Part shown: positions 15,912 through 23,961 of the stretch, in pieces
How the letters are laid out: the number at the start of each line of letters is the position of its first letter
Numbering within the stretch: position 1 is the first letter of the stretch
DNA from: Oscillospiraceae bacterium
GTDB lineage: Bacteria > Bacillota > Clostridia > Oscillospirales > Ruminococcaceae
Length of the DNA: 64,000 bases
Direction of reading: 5' to 3'
NCBI GenBank assembly: GCA_017461245.1
Contig: JAFTYW010000008.1
Location: forward strand, 1-64,000
Notes under the pieces: generated by a model
Told to the model about the DNA's origin: nothing
Databases searched by the model: none
What the model saw: only the letters and a program-made list of their open reading frames with translations
Translations under genes and position numbers: made by a program

Positions 15912-16202
15912 TTACATCTGATTCGGAATATTCTGCTGATGATTCTCATCGAGTGCCATATAATACTGGTCCAAAATTGCCTTTTCCATATAATCCCTTG
16001 CCTCTTTGGTTATGGGGTGGACAACGTCTCTGAAATTGCCGCCATCCTCTTTTCTGCTGGGCATGGCAACAAAGACCCTCTGCGGTCCCTCGATAACCTT
16101 AATATCGTGCACGGCAAAATCGTCGTCAATGGTTACCGACACGAGTGCCTTCATTCTGCCCTCGTCATAAAGTCTTCTGATTTTAATTTGACTGATATTC
16201 AC
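15912..16202 (-). CDS. spoVG: Septation/sporulation regulator SpoVG
   Basis: Small (96-residue) nucleic-acid-binding protein affecting septation and many stationary-phase genes in Firmicutes. The sequence carries the conserved core KALVSVTIDDDFAVHDIKV and VAMPSRKEDG, followed by DVVHPITKEARDYMEKAIL. It starts with GTG. The nearest strong ribosome binding site (AAGGGGA) is about 13 bp upstream. Between them an ATG opens a three-codon frame (MKT) whose TGA overlaps the GTG, which could couple initiation. No clear sigma-A promoter was found in the gap to murC; a sigma-H promoter, as in Bacillus, could not be confirmed. Confidence 0.95.
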   Translation of the reverse strand: MNISQIKIRRLYDEGRMKALVSVTIDDDFAVHDIKVIEGPQRVFVAMPSRKEDGGNFRDVVHPITKEARDYMEKAILDQYYMALDENHQQNIPNQM

Positions 16203-16376
16203 GTCTTCATTTCCCCTTCAGGTTGAGTTTCGGCCTAAGCCAACAATATTATCACACTATTTTAAAAAAAATATTCACTTTTTTTGCAATAGGTGTTTAT
16301 TTTTTCTCACAAAAGCAATATAATAGTAAGTAACATATAATGAAACTGACCTACCAAACTGACGGAGGGTTTTACA

Positions 16377-17750
16377 TTGACTATTGATTACAATATCCTT
16401 GAAGGAAAAAAGCATATTCATTTTATCGGTATCGGCGGAAGCGGAATGTACCCCTTGGCGCAAATTCTTTTTGCAAAGGGTTATAATTTAAGCGGCTCGG
16501 ACAATAACACGGGTGATACACTTAACGCCGTTATAAATATGGGTATACCTGTTACCCTCGGGCACAAGGCTGAAAACGTTGACGGCGCCGACCTTATCGT
16601 TCACTCTGCCGCAATAATGAAAGACAATCCCGAGCTTGTTGCCGCACGGGAAAAGGGCATTCCTACCATTGAGCGTTCAATTCTCCTCGGCATAGTTACA
16701 AGCTGGTATGACAACGCCGTTTGCATCTGCGGCACCCACGGAAAGACCACCGCATCATCAATGCTGACACAAATATATATGCAGTCTGACTTTGACCCCA
16801 CCACCGTTATCGGCGGAAAGCTTGAGCTTATCGGCGGCAGCGGCAGGGTTGGAGAAAGCGAAAATATGGTATGCGAGGCCTGCGAATACGTTGACACCTT
16901 CTTAAAGCTATCCCCCGATATTGCGGTCATCCTCAACATTGATGAGGACCACATGGAATATTTCAAGACCCTTGACAATCTCATTGCTTCTTTCAGAAAA
17001 TTCTCTGAGATGGCAAGCAAAATGCTTATCGTAAACGGCGACGATGCTAACTCGCTTAAAGCGGTTGAAGGACTTAACAAAAAGACCGTAACATTCGGTC
17101 TTGACGAGAAGAACGACTATTATGCCAAAGAGATAAAGAGCGAGGTCTGCCACAAGACCCACAGCCTGCTTACCAAGTTTGATTTGTATCAGAGAGGCGC
17201 CCTGCTAGGTGAAATTACCATAAAAATTCCAGGCAAGCACAACGTTTACAACGCTCTTGCCGCCTGCGCCACAGCTCTTGAAACGGGAGTCAGCTTTGAC
17301 GCGCTTGCCGCCGCCCTCTTTGAATTTAAGAGCGCCGCGAGAAGATTTGATGTTCTTGGGATAAGAGGCGGTGTTACCATAGCCGACGACTACGCCCACC
17401 ACCCCGCCGAGCTTGAGGCAACCTTAAAAGCAGCGCTTTCCCTCGGCTTTAACAAGGTATGGGCAGTTTTCCAGCCCTTTACCTTTTCGAGAACAGCAAT
17501 GCTGCTTGACGATTTTGCTAAGGTTCTCTCGCTGGCTGACCGCGTTGTCTTAACTCCCATTATGGGCTCGAGAGAGATAAACACATACGGCATTGACTCA
17601 AGGCACCTGCAAGACAAACTTGAAAACTGCACCCTGCTTGAAACCTTTGAAGAGGTTGCTGAGTTTATTAAACAGAACGCCGAAAAGGACGATCTTGTGA
17701 TAACCCTCGGCTGCGGAGACATTTACAAGGCCGCAAAATTGATGCTATAA
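16377..17750 (+). CDS. murC: UDP-N-acetylmuramate-L-alanine ligase
   Basis: Adds L-alanine to UDP-MurNAc, the first amino acid of the peptidoglycan stem peptide; cytoplasmic. The 457 residues contain the UDP-binding GIGGSGM (18-24), the ATP loop GTHGKTT (119-125), the ENMVCEACEYVDTFL segment, NIDEDHMEYF for metal/ATP, and DDYAHHPAE for the C-terminal domain. It starts with TTG, seven bases after GGAGGG. It is divergent from spoVG and monocistronic with its own terminator. Confidence 0.96.
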   Translation: MTIDYNILEGKKHIHFIGIGGSGMYPLAQILFAKGYNLSGSDNNTGDTLNAVINMGIPVTLGHKAENVDGADLIVHSAAIMKDNPELVAAREKGIPTIERSILLGIVTSWYDNAVCICGTHGKTTASSMLTQIYMQSDFDPTTVIGGKLELIGGSGRVGESENMVCEACEYVDTFLKLSPDIAVILNIDEDHMEYFKTLDNLIASFRKFSEMASKMLIVNGDDANSLKAVEGLNKKTVTFGLDEKNDYYAKEIKSEVCHKTHSLLTKFDLYQRGALLGEITIKIPGKHNVYNALAACATALETGVSFDALAAALFEFKSAARRFDVLGIRGGVTIADDYAHHPAELEATLKAALSLGFNKVWAVFQPFTFSRTAMLLDDFAKVLSLADRVVLTPIMGSREINTYGIDSRHLQDKLENCTLLETFEEVAEFIKQNAEKDDLVITLGCGDIYKAAKLML

Positions 17751-17753
17751 TCC

Positions 17754-17781
17754 AAAAAGCCTCTGTAAAAGAGGCTTTTTT
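17754..17781 (+). terminator. Terminator after murC
   Basis: GCCTC pairs with GAGGC, flanked by A5 and T6 runs. Confidence 0.8.
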
Positions 17782-17921
17782 ATTTAAATCTTCTGGCATT
17801 TTATACAAATTGGCATTATGATTTTACAACCGTTTCAACAAGTTATAAGTTAAAAACAATATATTTGACTTTTTTCTATTGTGCAGTTTTAACAAAATTT
17901 TTTCACACTCTTTTTTATATA

Positions 17922-17950
17922 TTGACATTCTTTTAAAATTTTGCTAAAAT
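17922..17950 (+). promoter_or_regulatory. Strong promoter for the structured leader / zinc-ribbon gene
   Basis: Perfect TTGACA, 17 bp, TAAAAT. Transcription would start near 17957, over 220 nt before the coding sequence. The preceding ~130 bp are AT-rich and hold nothing recognised. Confidence 0.8.
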
Positions 17951-17956
17951 GCTAAT

Positions 17957-18179
17957 TGTAAGTTTGTGCGTTAACACAAAATCAGCCCGATTCGATTTTG
18001 CGTTCCTTGCTTTTTTAAGTAATCAGCGCTTTTCAAATCCCGCTAAATCCGTGGCAAAAGGGTCAGTCCCTTTGTTATATATGCCCGTATAGCTTAAAAA
18101 AGAGCGTTGTTTTTACAAAGGTGGCGGTGCAAGTCCGTCGAGGGCAAATTTTTCATATCAAAAAAAGCGAGGAAAAATC
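17957..18179 (+). ncRNA. Candidate structured leader or stand-alone RNA, family not assigned
   Basis: A ~220-nt transcribed, non-coding segment with ordered local helices: TTTGTG/CACAAA around CGTTAA; AAAATC/GATTTT; AGCG/CGCT; AAAGGG/CCCTTT around TCAGT; GGCGG/CCGTC around TGCAAGT. The last is enclosed by TGCCC (about 18082) with GGGCA (about 18143). Its base composition is richer in G than the flanking AT-rich DNA, and it follows a near-consensus promoter. No terminator was seen before the zinc-ribbon gene. It does not match the riboswitch cores I can recognise. A raiA-like or other large clostridial RNA is possible but not shown. Confidence 0.5.
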
Positions 18180-18464
18180 ATGTACGAAGACAAGACATTA
18201 GTATGCAAAGAATGCGGCGCAGAGTTCGTTTTCACCGCAGGTGAGCAGGAATTCTATGCAGAGAAAGGCTTTACCAACGAGCCCCAGAGATGCAAAGAGT
18301 GCCGTGCTGCAAGAAAAGCAGCTTCCAGACCTGAAAGAGAAATGTTTACTGCCGTTTGCGCAAACTGCGGCAAAGAAGCAGTTGTTCCTTTCAAGCCCCG
18401 TGAGGATCGCCCTGTTTACTGCAGCGAATGCTTCGCAAAAATGAAAGAAGAAGCAGCTGAATAA
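18180..18464 (+). CDS. Small protein with two zinc ribbons
   Basis: 94 residues with four CxxC pairs: C9/C12 with C38/C41, and C60/C63 with C81/C84. They make two consecutive treble-clef or ribbon folds of the zf-trcl type often annotated as zinc-ribbon domain protein. Charged (acidic C-terminus), no signal peptide, so cytoplasmic. Function unknown; similar ribbons bind RNA, ribosomes or RNA polymerase. It is preceded by GAGGA and by an unusually long structured leader from a strong promoter, which suggests high or tightly regulated expression. Confidence 0.8.
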   Translation: MYEDKTLVCKECGAEFVFTAGEQEFYAEKGFTNEPQRCKECRAARKAASRPEREMFTAVCANCGKEAVVPFKPREDRPVYCSECFAKMKEEAAE

Positions 18465-18497
18465 GCCTTCTTTGTGTATTTTTTATGTAGCATAAAA

Positions 18498-18530
18498 AAC
18501 CCCGAAAGCCTATGGCTTTCGGGGTTTTTA
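18498..18530. terminator. Bidirectional terminator between the zinc-ribbon gene and the leftward envelope cluster
   Basis: AACCCCGAAAGCC and GGCTTTCGGGGTT form a perfect 13-bp stem with a TAT triloop, with A and T runs on both sides. Confidence 0.9.
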
Positions 18531-18538
18531 TTTGTGGT

Positions 18539-19285
18539 TTACTTTAAAAGATTTTCAAGAGCTGTAACTTGATGCTTGTAATGCTCCTCATCCGTTCCTT
18601 TTTTATAAACTCTAAGGGCAACATAAAGATTATCGGCCGCTGACTTAAAGCTATCCGAGGAAAACAGCTCACTGTCCTTAAGGGATACGCCGTAGGTGCT
18701 GTTCTCTGTTACACCGAGCTCGGAAAGATCAGCAAATACGCCGTTTTCAGAAAGAGAATCGAGCAACTCCTTTTCCAGAATAAATATGCAGTTTTCTCCC
18801 GAGGTGATCTCGGACATAATTCTGGCGTGCATCGAGCCCTCATATCCAGTTGCTTCGTCCTCGGTTTCCTCGGTCAAGTACCTCGCCTGGAAAATGCCGA
18901 CATTCACTTCCCCGTTTCCGTCGGCGTCGGGCATATACTTTTCGAACTTCTCAGTGATTTCTCCAAGCTGAGCCTCGCTGTAATATGTATATGTACCGAG
19001 CAGCAGAGTCGTATCATACTTTTCGCGGGTCAAGCCTTGATAGGTAAGAAATGCAGCCGCGATTACCGCAAAGCCTACCACCAAAACCGTCCACTTATTG
19101 TGATACCAGAAGTTAGACCACTTTTCCTCTAAGGTTACGGGGGCTTTGTCCTTTTCCTCTTTTTCCTTAAGGTATGCCTCATTTTCGGTATCGGGAATTA
19201 GGCCCTGCTTAACTTTTTTTAGTCTGATAGCTTCGTCGCGGTCTGTGCTACCGAGCATATCGTATCTTTTTGTATCGTTTGGCAT
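18539..19285 (-). CDS. Single-pass membrane protein of unknown function
   Basis: 248 residues, not recognised. A charged cytoplasmic N-terminus (residues 1-60, rich in Lys/Glu) precedes one membrane helix (WTVLVVGFAVIAAAFLTYQG, ~65-84). An extracytoplasmic domain of about 160 residues follows, with mixed acidic and aromatic residues and no Cys. Last gene of the leftward ftsEX-ctpA-greA cluster, 23 bp after greA, which suggests an envelope role, but there is no functional motif. GGAGGGG precedes the ATG. Confidence 0.7.
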   Translation of the reverse strand: MPNDTKRYDMLGSTDRDEAIRLKKVKQGLIPDTENEAYLKEKEEKDKAPVTLEEKWSNFWYHNKWTVLVVGFAVIAAAFLTYQGLTREKYDTTLLLGTYTYYSEAQLGEITEKFEKYMPDADGNGEVNVGIFQARYLTEETEDEATGYEGSMHARIMSEITSGENCIFILEKELLDSLSENGVFADLSELGVTENSTYGVSLKDSELFSSDSFKSAADNLYVALRVYKKGTDEEHYKHQVTALENLLK

Positions 19286-19308
19286 CGGGCTACCCCTCCA
19301 AACCTAAG

Positions 19309-19776
19309 TTATTTTGTGATTTCAAGAATCTTAAATGTCATAACTCCGCCGGGAGCCTCGACCTCTACGCTATCGCCGACCTTTTTGCCCTTAAGAGCCT
19401 TGCCCAAAGGAGATTCATCAGAGATCTTGCCTTTGCTGGGGTCTGCGCTATTGGAGCCGACTATCTGATAATAAAGTTCTTCCTTATATTTATTGTCATA
19501 GAGCTTAATATTAAGACCGATCTCAACAGTTTCTGTTGAAAGGACCTCTGTGTCAATAAGCTCAACGTTTTTAAGCATTGTTTCAAGCTCAAGTATCTGA
19601 GCCTCAACCATTGCCTGCTCGTTTTTAGCTTCATCGTACTCACTATTTTCAGAAAGGTCGCCAAAAGAGCGCGCTACCTTGATTTTCTCGGCAACTTCCT
19701 TTCTCTTTATAGTTTTCAGCTCGTCAAGCTGAATTTCAAGTTCTTTGACCTCTTCTTGAGTCATTGCCTTTTTCAT
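19309..19776 (-). CDS. greA: Transcription elongation factor GreA
   Basis: Binds the RNA polymerase secondary channel and stimulates cleavage of backtracked RNA. The 155 residues show the coiled-coil N-terminal domain (to ~75) carrying the tip motif [17 protein letters not shown], whose acidic residues act at the catalytic centre. A C-terminal FKBP-like domain follows, with [23 protein letters not shown] lies 10 bp before the ATG. It is 24 bp downstream of ctpA on the same strand. Confidence 0.95.
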   Translation of the reverse strand: MKKAMTQEEVKELEIQLDELKTIKRKEVAEKIKVARSFGDLSENSEYDEAKNEQAMVEAQILELETMLKNVELIDTEVLSTETVEIGLNIKLYDNKYKEELYYQIVGSNSADPSKGKISDESPLGKALKGKKVGDSVEVEAPGGVMTFKILEITK

Positions 19777-19800
19777 TTTGGGTTTTCTCCTTTTATTATG

Positions 19801-20994
19801 TTATTTATTCAAGGCTTTTACAACCGAAATAGCCTTTATAAGCTGAGTGTCGGTAGAAGCATCAAGCTCATACCAGAGTTTTTCCTGCTCTGCGGTAAGG
19901 TCGACAGCAAAATCGGGCTTTACGCCGACGCCATCGAAATTCTCGCTCTTGGGGGGATTGAATTTTGCAGTTGTGATCTTTATCGCCGAGCCGTCAGTAA
20001 GGGGGTAAATATCCTGCATAACGCCTTTGCCGTAGGTTGTAGAGCCTACAAGCTCTGCCTTATCGTAATCGCGCAAGGCCGCCGCAAAAAGCTCTGCCGC
20101 GCTGGCAGTATTTTTGTTAATAAGAACTGCCATAGGAACGGATATCTCTGCGCTGTCCGAGCTGTAGACCACCTTGGTTTCGCCGTTCTTGTCAGTACTT
20201 GAAATAACGGGGCCTTCGGGGAGAATGATGTCAAGCATCTGGGCTACCGATTTCATTGTTCCACCGCCGTTATTGCGGATATCGAATATAATTCCAGCAG
20301 CCTTTTTATCAAGAGCTGCGCCGACTGCCGATTCAAACTGGTTTACTGTGCTTGTGGTGAAATCTGTAATCTTAATATATGCTATATTATCGTCAAGCAT
20401 TTCACTTTCAACAGAAGGAACAGTTATTTTTCTACGGGTTATCTCAACCTCGGTGTCCTCGCCTGCTCGGCGGTAGATAACCTTTACGGTCGTGCCTGCA
20501 TCGCCCTTTAATGCGTTTATGGCATTGGTATAATCGGTCAAAACATCAATATCGCTGACCTTGACGAGCTGGTCGCCTTTTTGAAGCCCCGAGATCTGAG
20601 CGGGAGAATCCTCATAAACAGTGATGAGGCGGGCATAACCCTCGGTGTCCTTTGTGCAGGCAACGCCTATTCCGACAACCTTGCCGTTAAGATCGTCCTT
20701 AAGCTCGCTGTATTCCTCGGCGGAATAGTAGTTTGCATAAACATCACCGAGTCCATAAGCAAAGCCGTCAGAAATACTGTCGAGAAGCTTTGTTTCATCA
20801 ATTTCGCCGTTGTAATTCTCACGGACTATCTGATTTATCTCGTCGATCTTATCGTAAATTGCTTGACGCTCATTTAAGCTATTGAGCTTTGAATTAAAGA
20901 TGGAGCTTGAAAAAACAAAGGTAATTGCAACAGCAACCGTTGCCGAAAGCGCCATTAAAAATATTGAAACGCCGATAGAAATCTTTTTGTTCAT
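19801..20994 (-). CDS. S41 carboxyl-terminal processing protease (CtpA-like)
   Basis: Membrane-anchored serine protease acting outside the membrane. 397 residues: an N-terminal anchor (~7-30), a PDZ domain (~115-185, DSPAQISGLQKGDQLVKV), then the S41 catalytic core. NKNTASAAELFAAALRD carries the nucleophile Ser and STTYGKG the Lys of the Ser-Lys dyad. Such proteases process signalling proteins or cell-wall hydrolases. Placement next to the FtsEX-M23 module suggests it may trim a cell-wall enzyme, an inference only. Confidence 0.92.
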   Translation of the reverse strand: MNKKISIGVSIFLMALSATVAVAITFVFSSSIFNSKLNSLNERQAIYDKIDEINQIVRENYNGEIDETKLLDSISDGFAYGLGDVYANYYSAEEYSELKDDLNGKVVGIGVACTKDTEGYARLITVYEDSPAQISGLQKGDQLVKVSDIDVLTDYTNAINALKGDAGTTVKVIYRRAGEDTEVEITRRKITVPSVESEMLDDNIAYIKITDFTTSTVNQFESAVGAALDKKAAGIIFDIRNNGGGTMKSVAQMLDIILPEGPVISSTDKNGETKVVYSSDSAEISVPMAVLINKNTASAAELFAAALRDYDKAELVGSTTYGKGVMQDIYPLTDGSAIKITTAKFNPPKSENFDGVGVKPDFAVDLTAEQEKLWYELDASTDTQLIKAISVVKALNK

Positions 20995-21037
20995 TGCTCT
21001 TTCCTTTCTGACTGCTTTTGCTTATGATGATTATGTT

Positions 21038-21109
21038 CAATTACCTTTGGTAATTGTTTGCGAATTCAAAGAATTCGCTGTCGAAATAAGGCCTTGCCCT
21101 ATTTCGACA
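21038..21109. repeat. Three adjacent triloop hairpins between the M23 gene and ctpA
   Basis: Three perfect or near-perfect stems stand side by side. CAATTACC/GGTAATTG has loop TTT (21038-21056). GCGAATTC/GAATTCGC has loop AAA (21060-21078). TGTCGAAATAAGGC/GCCCTATTTCGACA has loop CTT (21079-21109), with one mismatch. They fill most of the 127-bp intergenic gap inside a leftward gene cluster. They may act as an RNA processing or stability element, or be a palindromic repeat. None has a T tail in the direction of transcription. Confidence 0.6.
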
Positions 21110-21121
21110 TAAACATAGTCA

Positions 21122-22300
21122 TTATAGATAAGGAAGCGGGTCAACTTCTTTTCCGTTTACATAAATGCCGAAGTGCAGGTGCGGACCTGTCGAGTTACCT
21201 GTCGAGCCAACAAGCGCAATGGGATCGCCGCGCTTGACGGTTTGTCCAACCTTGACAAGAAGGCTGCTGCAGTGTCCGTATAGAGTAGTATAACCGCCGC
21301 CGTGGTCAATAATTACATATTTACCGTAGCCTTTTTTGGGAACGTAGCTTGTTACAGCCTTGATAACCGTTCCGCTATTGGCGGCAACTATGTTTTTTCC
21401 GTAAACATTGGCGCCCGAAATATCAATACCGGTGTGCCAATTTTTTCTTCCGTAAAGTGTTCTCCAGCCGAATTTTGAAGTAATAGTCGAGTAATTAGGA
21501 ACGGGCCAGAGGAATTCGCCGCCGACAAAGTCTCCGTTTGAGCCGTTGTTTGCGAGCATCTGACGAATTTCCTCGTCGATCTCTTCCATTTCCTCGTTTA
21601 TCTTTATCTGCTCGCTTTTAAGCGAGTTTTCTTCTTGTGTGAGGGTGTTTAAAAGTTTCTGGCTTTCCTGATACTTTGTGTTAAGAGAGCCTTTTTTGAT
21701 GCTCAAGGTCTGCTTATTAGCATCGAGCTTGATTTTAGAGTTTTCAATGTTTTCCTTTGCCGCGATAATTGTCTTTTTATCTTGATTGAGCTTTTGCATC
21801 AGCTGCTGGTCGCTCTCGGCAAGGCGCTTCATATACTCGGTGTTCATAAGAAAATCTGAGTAGCTCTTTGAGCCGAAAATAACTTCCCAAATAGAAGTAT
21901 CTGACGAAACATACATTGCACGCAATCTTGATTTAAAAAGCTCGTCGTTTTCTAAAATTTCGCTTTCCTTTTTCGCTAAAAGAGCCTCGTTCGCTTTAAT
22001 CTGAGCGTTAAGCTCAGTTGTTTGGCGATTTAAGTTTTCAATCTGCTGCTCGACGATAGAAATTTCGGTGTCGAGCTGATTTTTATACAAAAGAGTTTGC
22101 TTTTTCTCGCTCTGGGTCTTGGACATTTCGCTCTTAAGTTTCTCGAGTTTTTTCTCAAGTTCGCTGTACTTGGTTTCAAGGTCCGAAACCGAGGACGCGG
22201 CGCGCACATTTACATCGCCGCCAAAATTAACTACAGAAAATACCACAACAAGCGCAAGAAAACCTGATGTCAATTTCTTTATGGTTTTGAGGTTTAACAT
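21122..22300 (-). CDS. M23 murein hydrolase/activator with coiled coil (EnvC/PcsB-like)
   Basis: Secreted partner of FtsEX in cell-wall splitting. 392 residues: signal peptide (~10-35, ending VNVRAAS), a long coiled coil (~38-255, rich in Leu/Lys/Glu), then an M23 LytM domain (~270-392). The domain keeps zinc and catalytic motifs: WHTGIDISG, YTTLYGH and GPHLHFG. Since the metal ligands appear intact, it may be an active endopeptidase rather than a degenerate activator. ftsX lies 21 bp upstream on the same strand. The coiled coil is the expected contact with the FtsX extracellular loop. Confidence 0.92.
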   Translation of the reverse strand: MLNLKTIKKLTSGFLALVVVFSVVNFGGDVNVRAASSVSDLETKYSELEKKLEKLKSEMSKTQSEKKQTLLYKNQLDTEISIVEQQIENLNRQTTELNAQIKANEALLAKKESEILENDELFKSRLRAMYVSSDTSIWEVIFGSKSYSDFLMNTEYMKRLAESDQQLMQKLNQDKKTIIAAKENIENSKIKLDANKQTLSIKKGSLNTKYQESQKLLNTLTQEENSLKSEQIKINEEMEEIDEEIRQMLANNGSNGDFVGGEFLWPVPNYSTITSKFGWRTLYGRKNWHTGIDISGANVYGKNIVAANSGTVIKAVTSYVPKKGYGKYVIIDHGGGYTTLYGHCSSLLVKVGQTVKRGDPIALVGSTGNSTGPHLHFGIYVNGKEVDPLPYL

Positions 22301-22321
22301 ACCGTCCCTCCTTTTAAGAAA

Positions 22322-23218
22322 TTAAACCTTTAGGTGTTTACGGGTGCTGATAAGGCTACCGAAGCCTCCTACCAAAATTCCTGTTGCAAGATAAGCTAAA
22401 ATAAGCTTCCAAGCAATAGCCTTAAAGGGAATAAGCGAGGCTACCGCGCCGCTGAGCCAACTTGTCATATCGTTTGCAACGCCATTATAGATCTGGGTGT
22501 AGAGATACCACACAAGCAGGAACGAAACGGTTGCAGCAACGGCGCCCAAAATCATTCCCTCAACCAAAAACGGCATTCTGATAAAGGAGTTTGTTGCACC
22601 GACGTATTTCATAATATTGATCTCTCTACGGCGGCTAAAGACTGTTATCTTAATGGTATTCATAATGATAACAAGCGAAACTACAAGCAGAGCGATCACA
22701 ACAACGCTGCCTGCAACGGTAACCGTTTGCTCAGTTTTGACCATAACCTCTGCAACATCTGTGGGAGCGTCGACCTTATAAATGCCTTCGAGCTTTGAAA
22801 TGGTTTCTACATTATCCTCGATAAGCGAAAGGTCCTTCATTTTAAGGTGATATGAGGCGGGGAAAATGTCCTCGTTCTCGTATCCGTCAAGTAATTCACC
22901 GAGCTTTTCGTGCTGGTTTTCAAATGCCTCTTCCTTAGAGGTATACTCAACGCTTGAAATATTATCAAGTGCGCGGATCTGCTTATCGAGAAGCGACTGC
23001 CCGTCTGCCGAAAGAGAGGGGTCAACATAAACGATGATCTCGTTCTGCTGCTGGACAAAGCCTATGATGCTCTTGATATTTTCAGACAAAAGCATAGAAA
23101 AACCGACAATGACAAGGCAGGCAGTAAGAACACCGACCGAGGCAATTGACATCGCCTTATTAATATAGGTGTTTTTTGCGCCCTGCTTTAAAAGATATGT
23201 AAAGCTACCTAATCTCAT
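22322..23218 (-). CDS. ftsX: Cell-division ABC transporter permease FtsX
   Basis: Integral membrane half of the FtsEX complex. 298 residues: TM1 at ~24-45, a large extracellular loop (~50-165) that would hold the M23 partner, then three helices at ~170-190, ~215-240 and ~270-290. TM2 is followed by the family pattern IMNTIKITVFSRRREINIMK and VGATNSFI. Its start overlaps the ftsE stop by four bases, so translation is coupled. Confidence 0.95.
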   Translation of the reverse strand: MRLGSFTYLLKQGAKNTYINKAMSIASVGVLTACLVIVGFSMLLSENIKSIIGFVQQQNEIIVYVDPSLSADGQSLLDKQIRALDNISSVEYTSKEEAFENQHEKLGELLDGYENEDIFPASYHLKMKDLSLIEDNVETISKLEGIYKVDAPTDVAEVMVKTEQTVTVAGSVVVIALLVVSLVIIMNTIKITVFSRRREINIMKYVGATNSFIRMPFLVEGMILGAVAATVSFLLVWYLYTQIYNGVANDMTSWLSGAVASLIPFKAIAWKLILAYLATGILVGGFGSLISTRKHLKV

Positions 23219-23895
23219 TTTCTCACACTCCCATCAGGAATGTCAGCGGCAAGCTTACCATCCTTAATATTTATAACGCGGCGGCCAAACTCATTAACAA
23301 GCCTATGCTCGTGTGTTACCATGAGAATGGTCGTTCCGCAATGGTTTATCTCGTTTAAGAGCTCAACTATCTCGTGCGACATCTCGGGGTCGATATTACC
23401 CGTAGGCTCGTCGGCAATAATAATCGAGGGATTGTTTACAAGCGCACGCGCCAGCGCAACCCTCTGCTGTTGACCGCCCGAAAGCTGACGAGGGTAGCTT
23501 CTTGCCTTTTCCCCAAGGCCTACAAGCCCGAGAACATAAGGAACTCTCCTGCGGATGCTGCGGGTGGACGCATTAGTAACGCGCATAGCAAACTCTACGT
23601 TTTCATAAACCGTCATATTTTCAATGAGCCTAAAATCTTGAAAAACTATTCCCATGGATTTTCTTAAAGCAGGGATTTCCTTCTGACTTAAATGAGAGAG
23701 GTCAAAACCGTTTACGGTTATAGTTCCCTCAGAGGTTTTCTCCTCAGCCATAATGAGCTTTAAAAGGGTGCTTTTACCCGCTCCCGATGCTCCGACTATA
23801 AAGGCAAACTCGCCTTTTTCTATTGTAAAGCTGACGTTGTCAAGCGCCTTGGTGCCGTTTGAATACACTTTAGAAACCGAATCAAAACAAATCAA
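23215..23895 (-). CDS. ftsE: Cell-division ATP-binding protein FtsE
   Basis: ATPase of FtsEX, driving conformational activation of the extracellular murein hydrolase. 226 residues with Walker A GASGAGKST (35-43), Q-loop FQDFRL, signature LSGGQQQR, Walker B IIIADEPTG and the H-loop MVTHEH. It starts with TTG; AGGTGG is about 10 bp upstream and no better in-frame ATG is available. No promoter is obvious between the terminator of the upstream regulator and this gene. Confidence 0.96.
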   Translation of the reverse strand: MICFDSVSKVYSNGTKALDNVSFTIEKGEFAFIVGASGAGKSTLLKLIMAEEKTSEGTITVNGFDLSHLSQKEIPALRKSMGIVFQDFRLIENMTVYENVEFAMRVTNASTRSIRRRVPYVLGLVGLGEKARSYPRQLSGGQQQRVALARALVNNPSIIIADEPTGNIDPEMSHEIVELLNEINHCGTTILMVTHEHRLVNEFGRRVINIKDGKLAADIPDGSVRK

Positions 23896-23925
23896 TGAAC
23901 AGACACCACCTATAAATAAAATTTG

Positions 23926-23956
23926 ATTTGGCGGGCCTTTTTAAAGTCCGCCAAAT
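23926..23956 (-). terminator. Terminator between the PucR/CdaR-like gene and ftsE
   Basis: ATTTGGCGG (23926-23934) pairs with CCGCCAAAT (23948-23956). On the minus strand it is followed by CAAATTTTATTT. The leaky T tract may allow readthrough into ftsE. Confidence 0.7.
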
Positions 23957-23961
23957 GATTT

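Noticed and set aside
16291..16325. Promoter for murC ending in TATAAT at 16320-16325
   Set aside because: The -10 is good but the only -35-like TTGCAA is 29 bp away, so no confident call was made.
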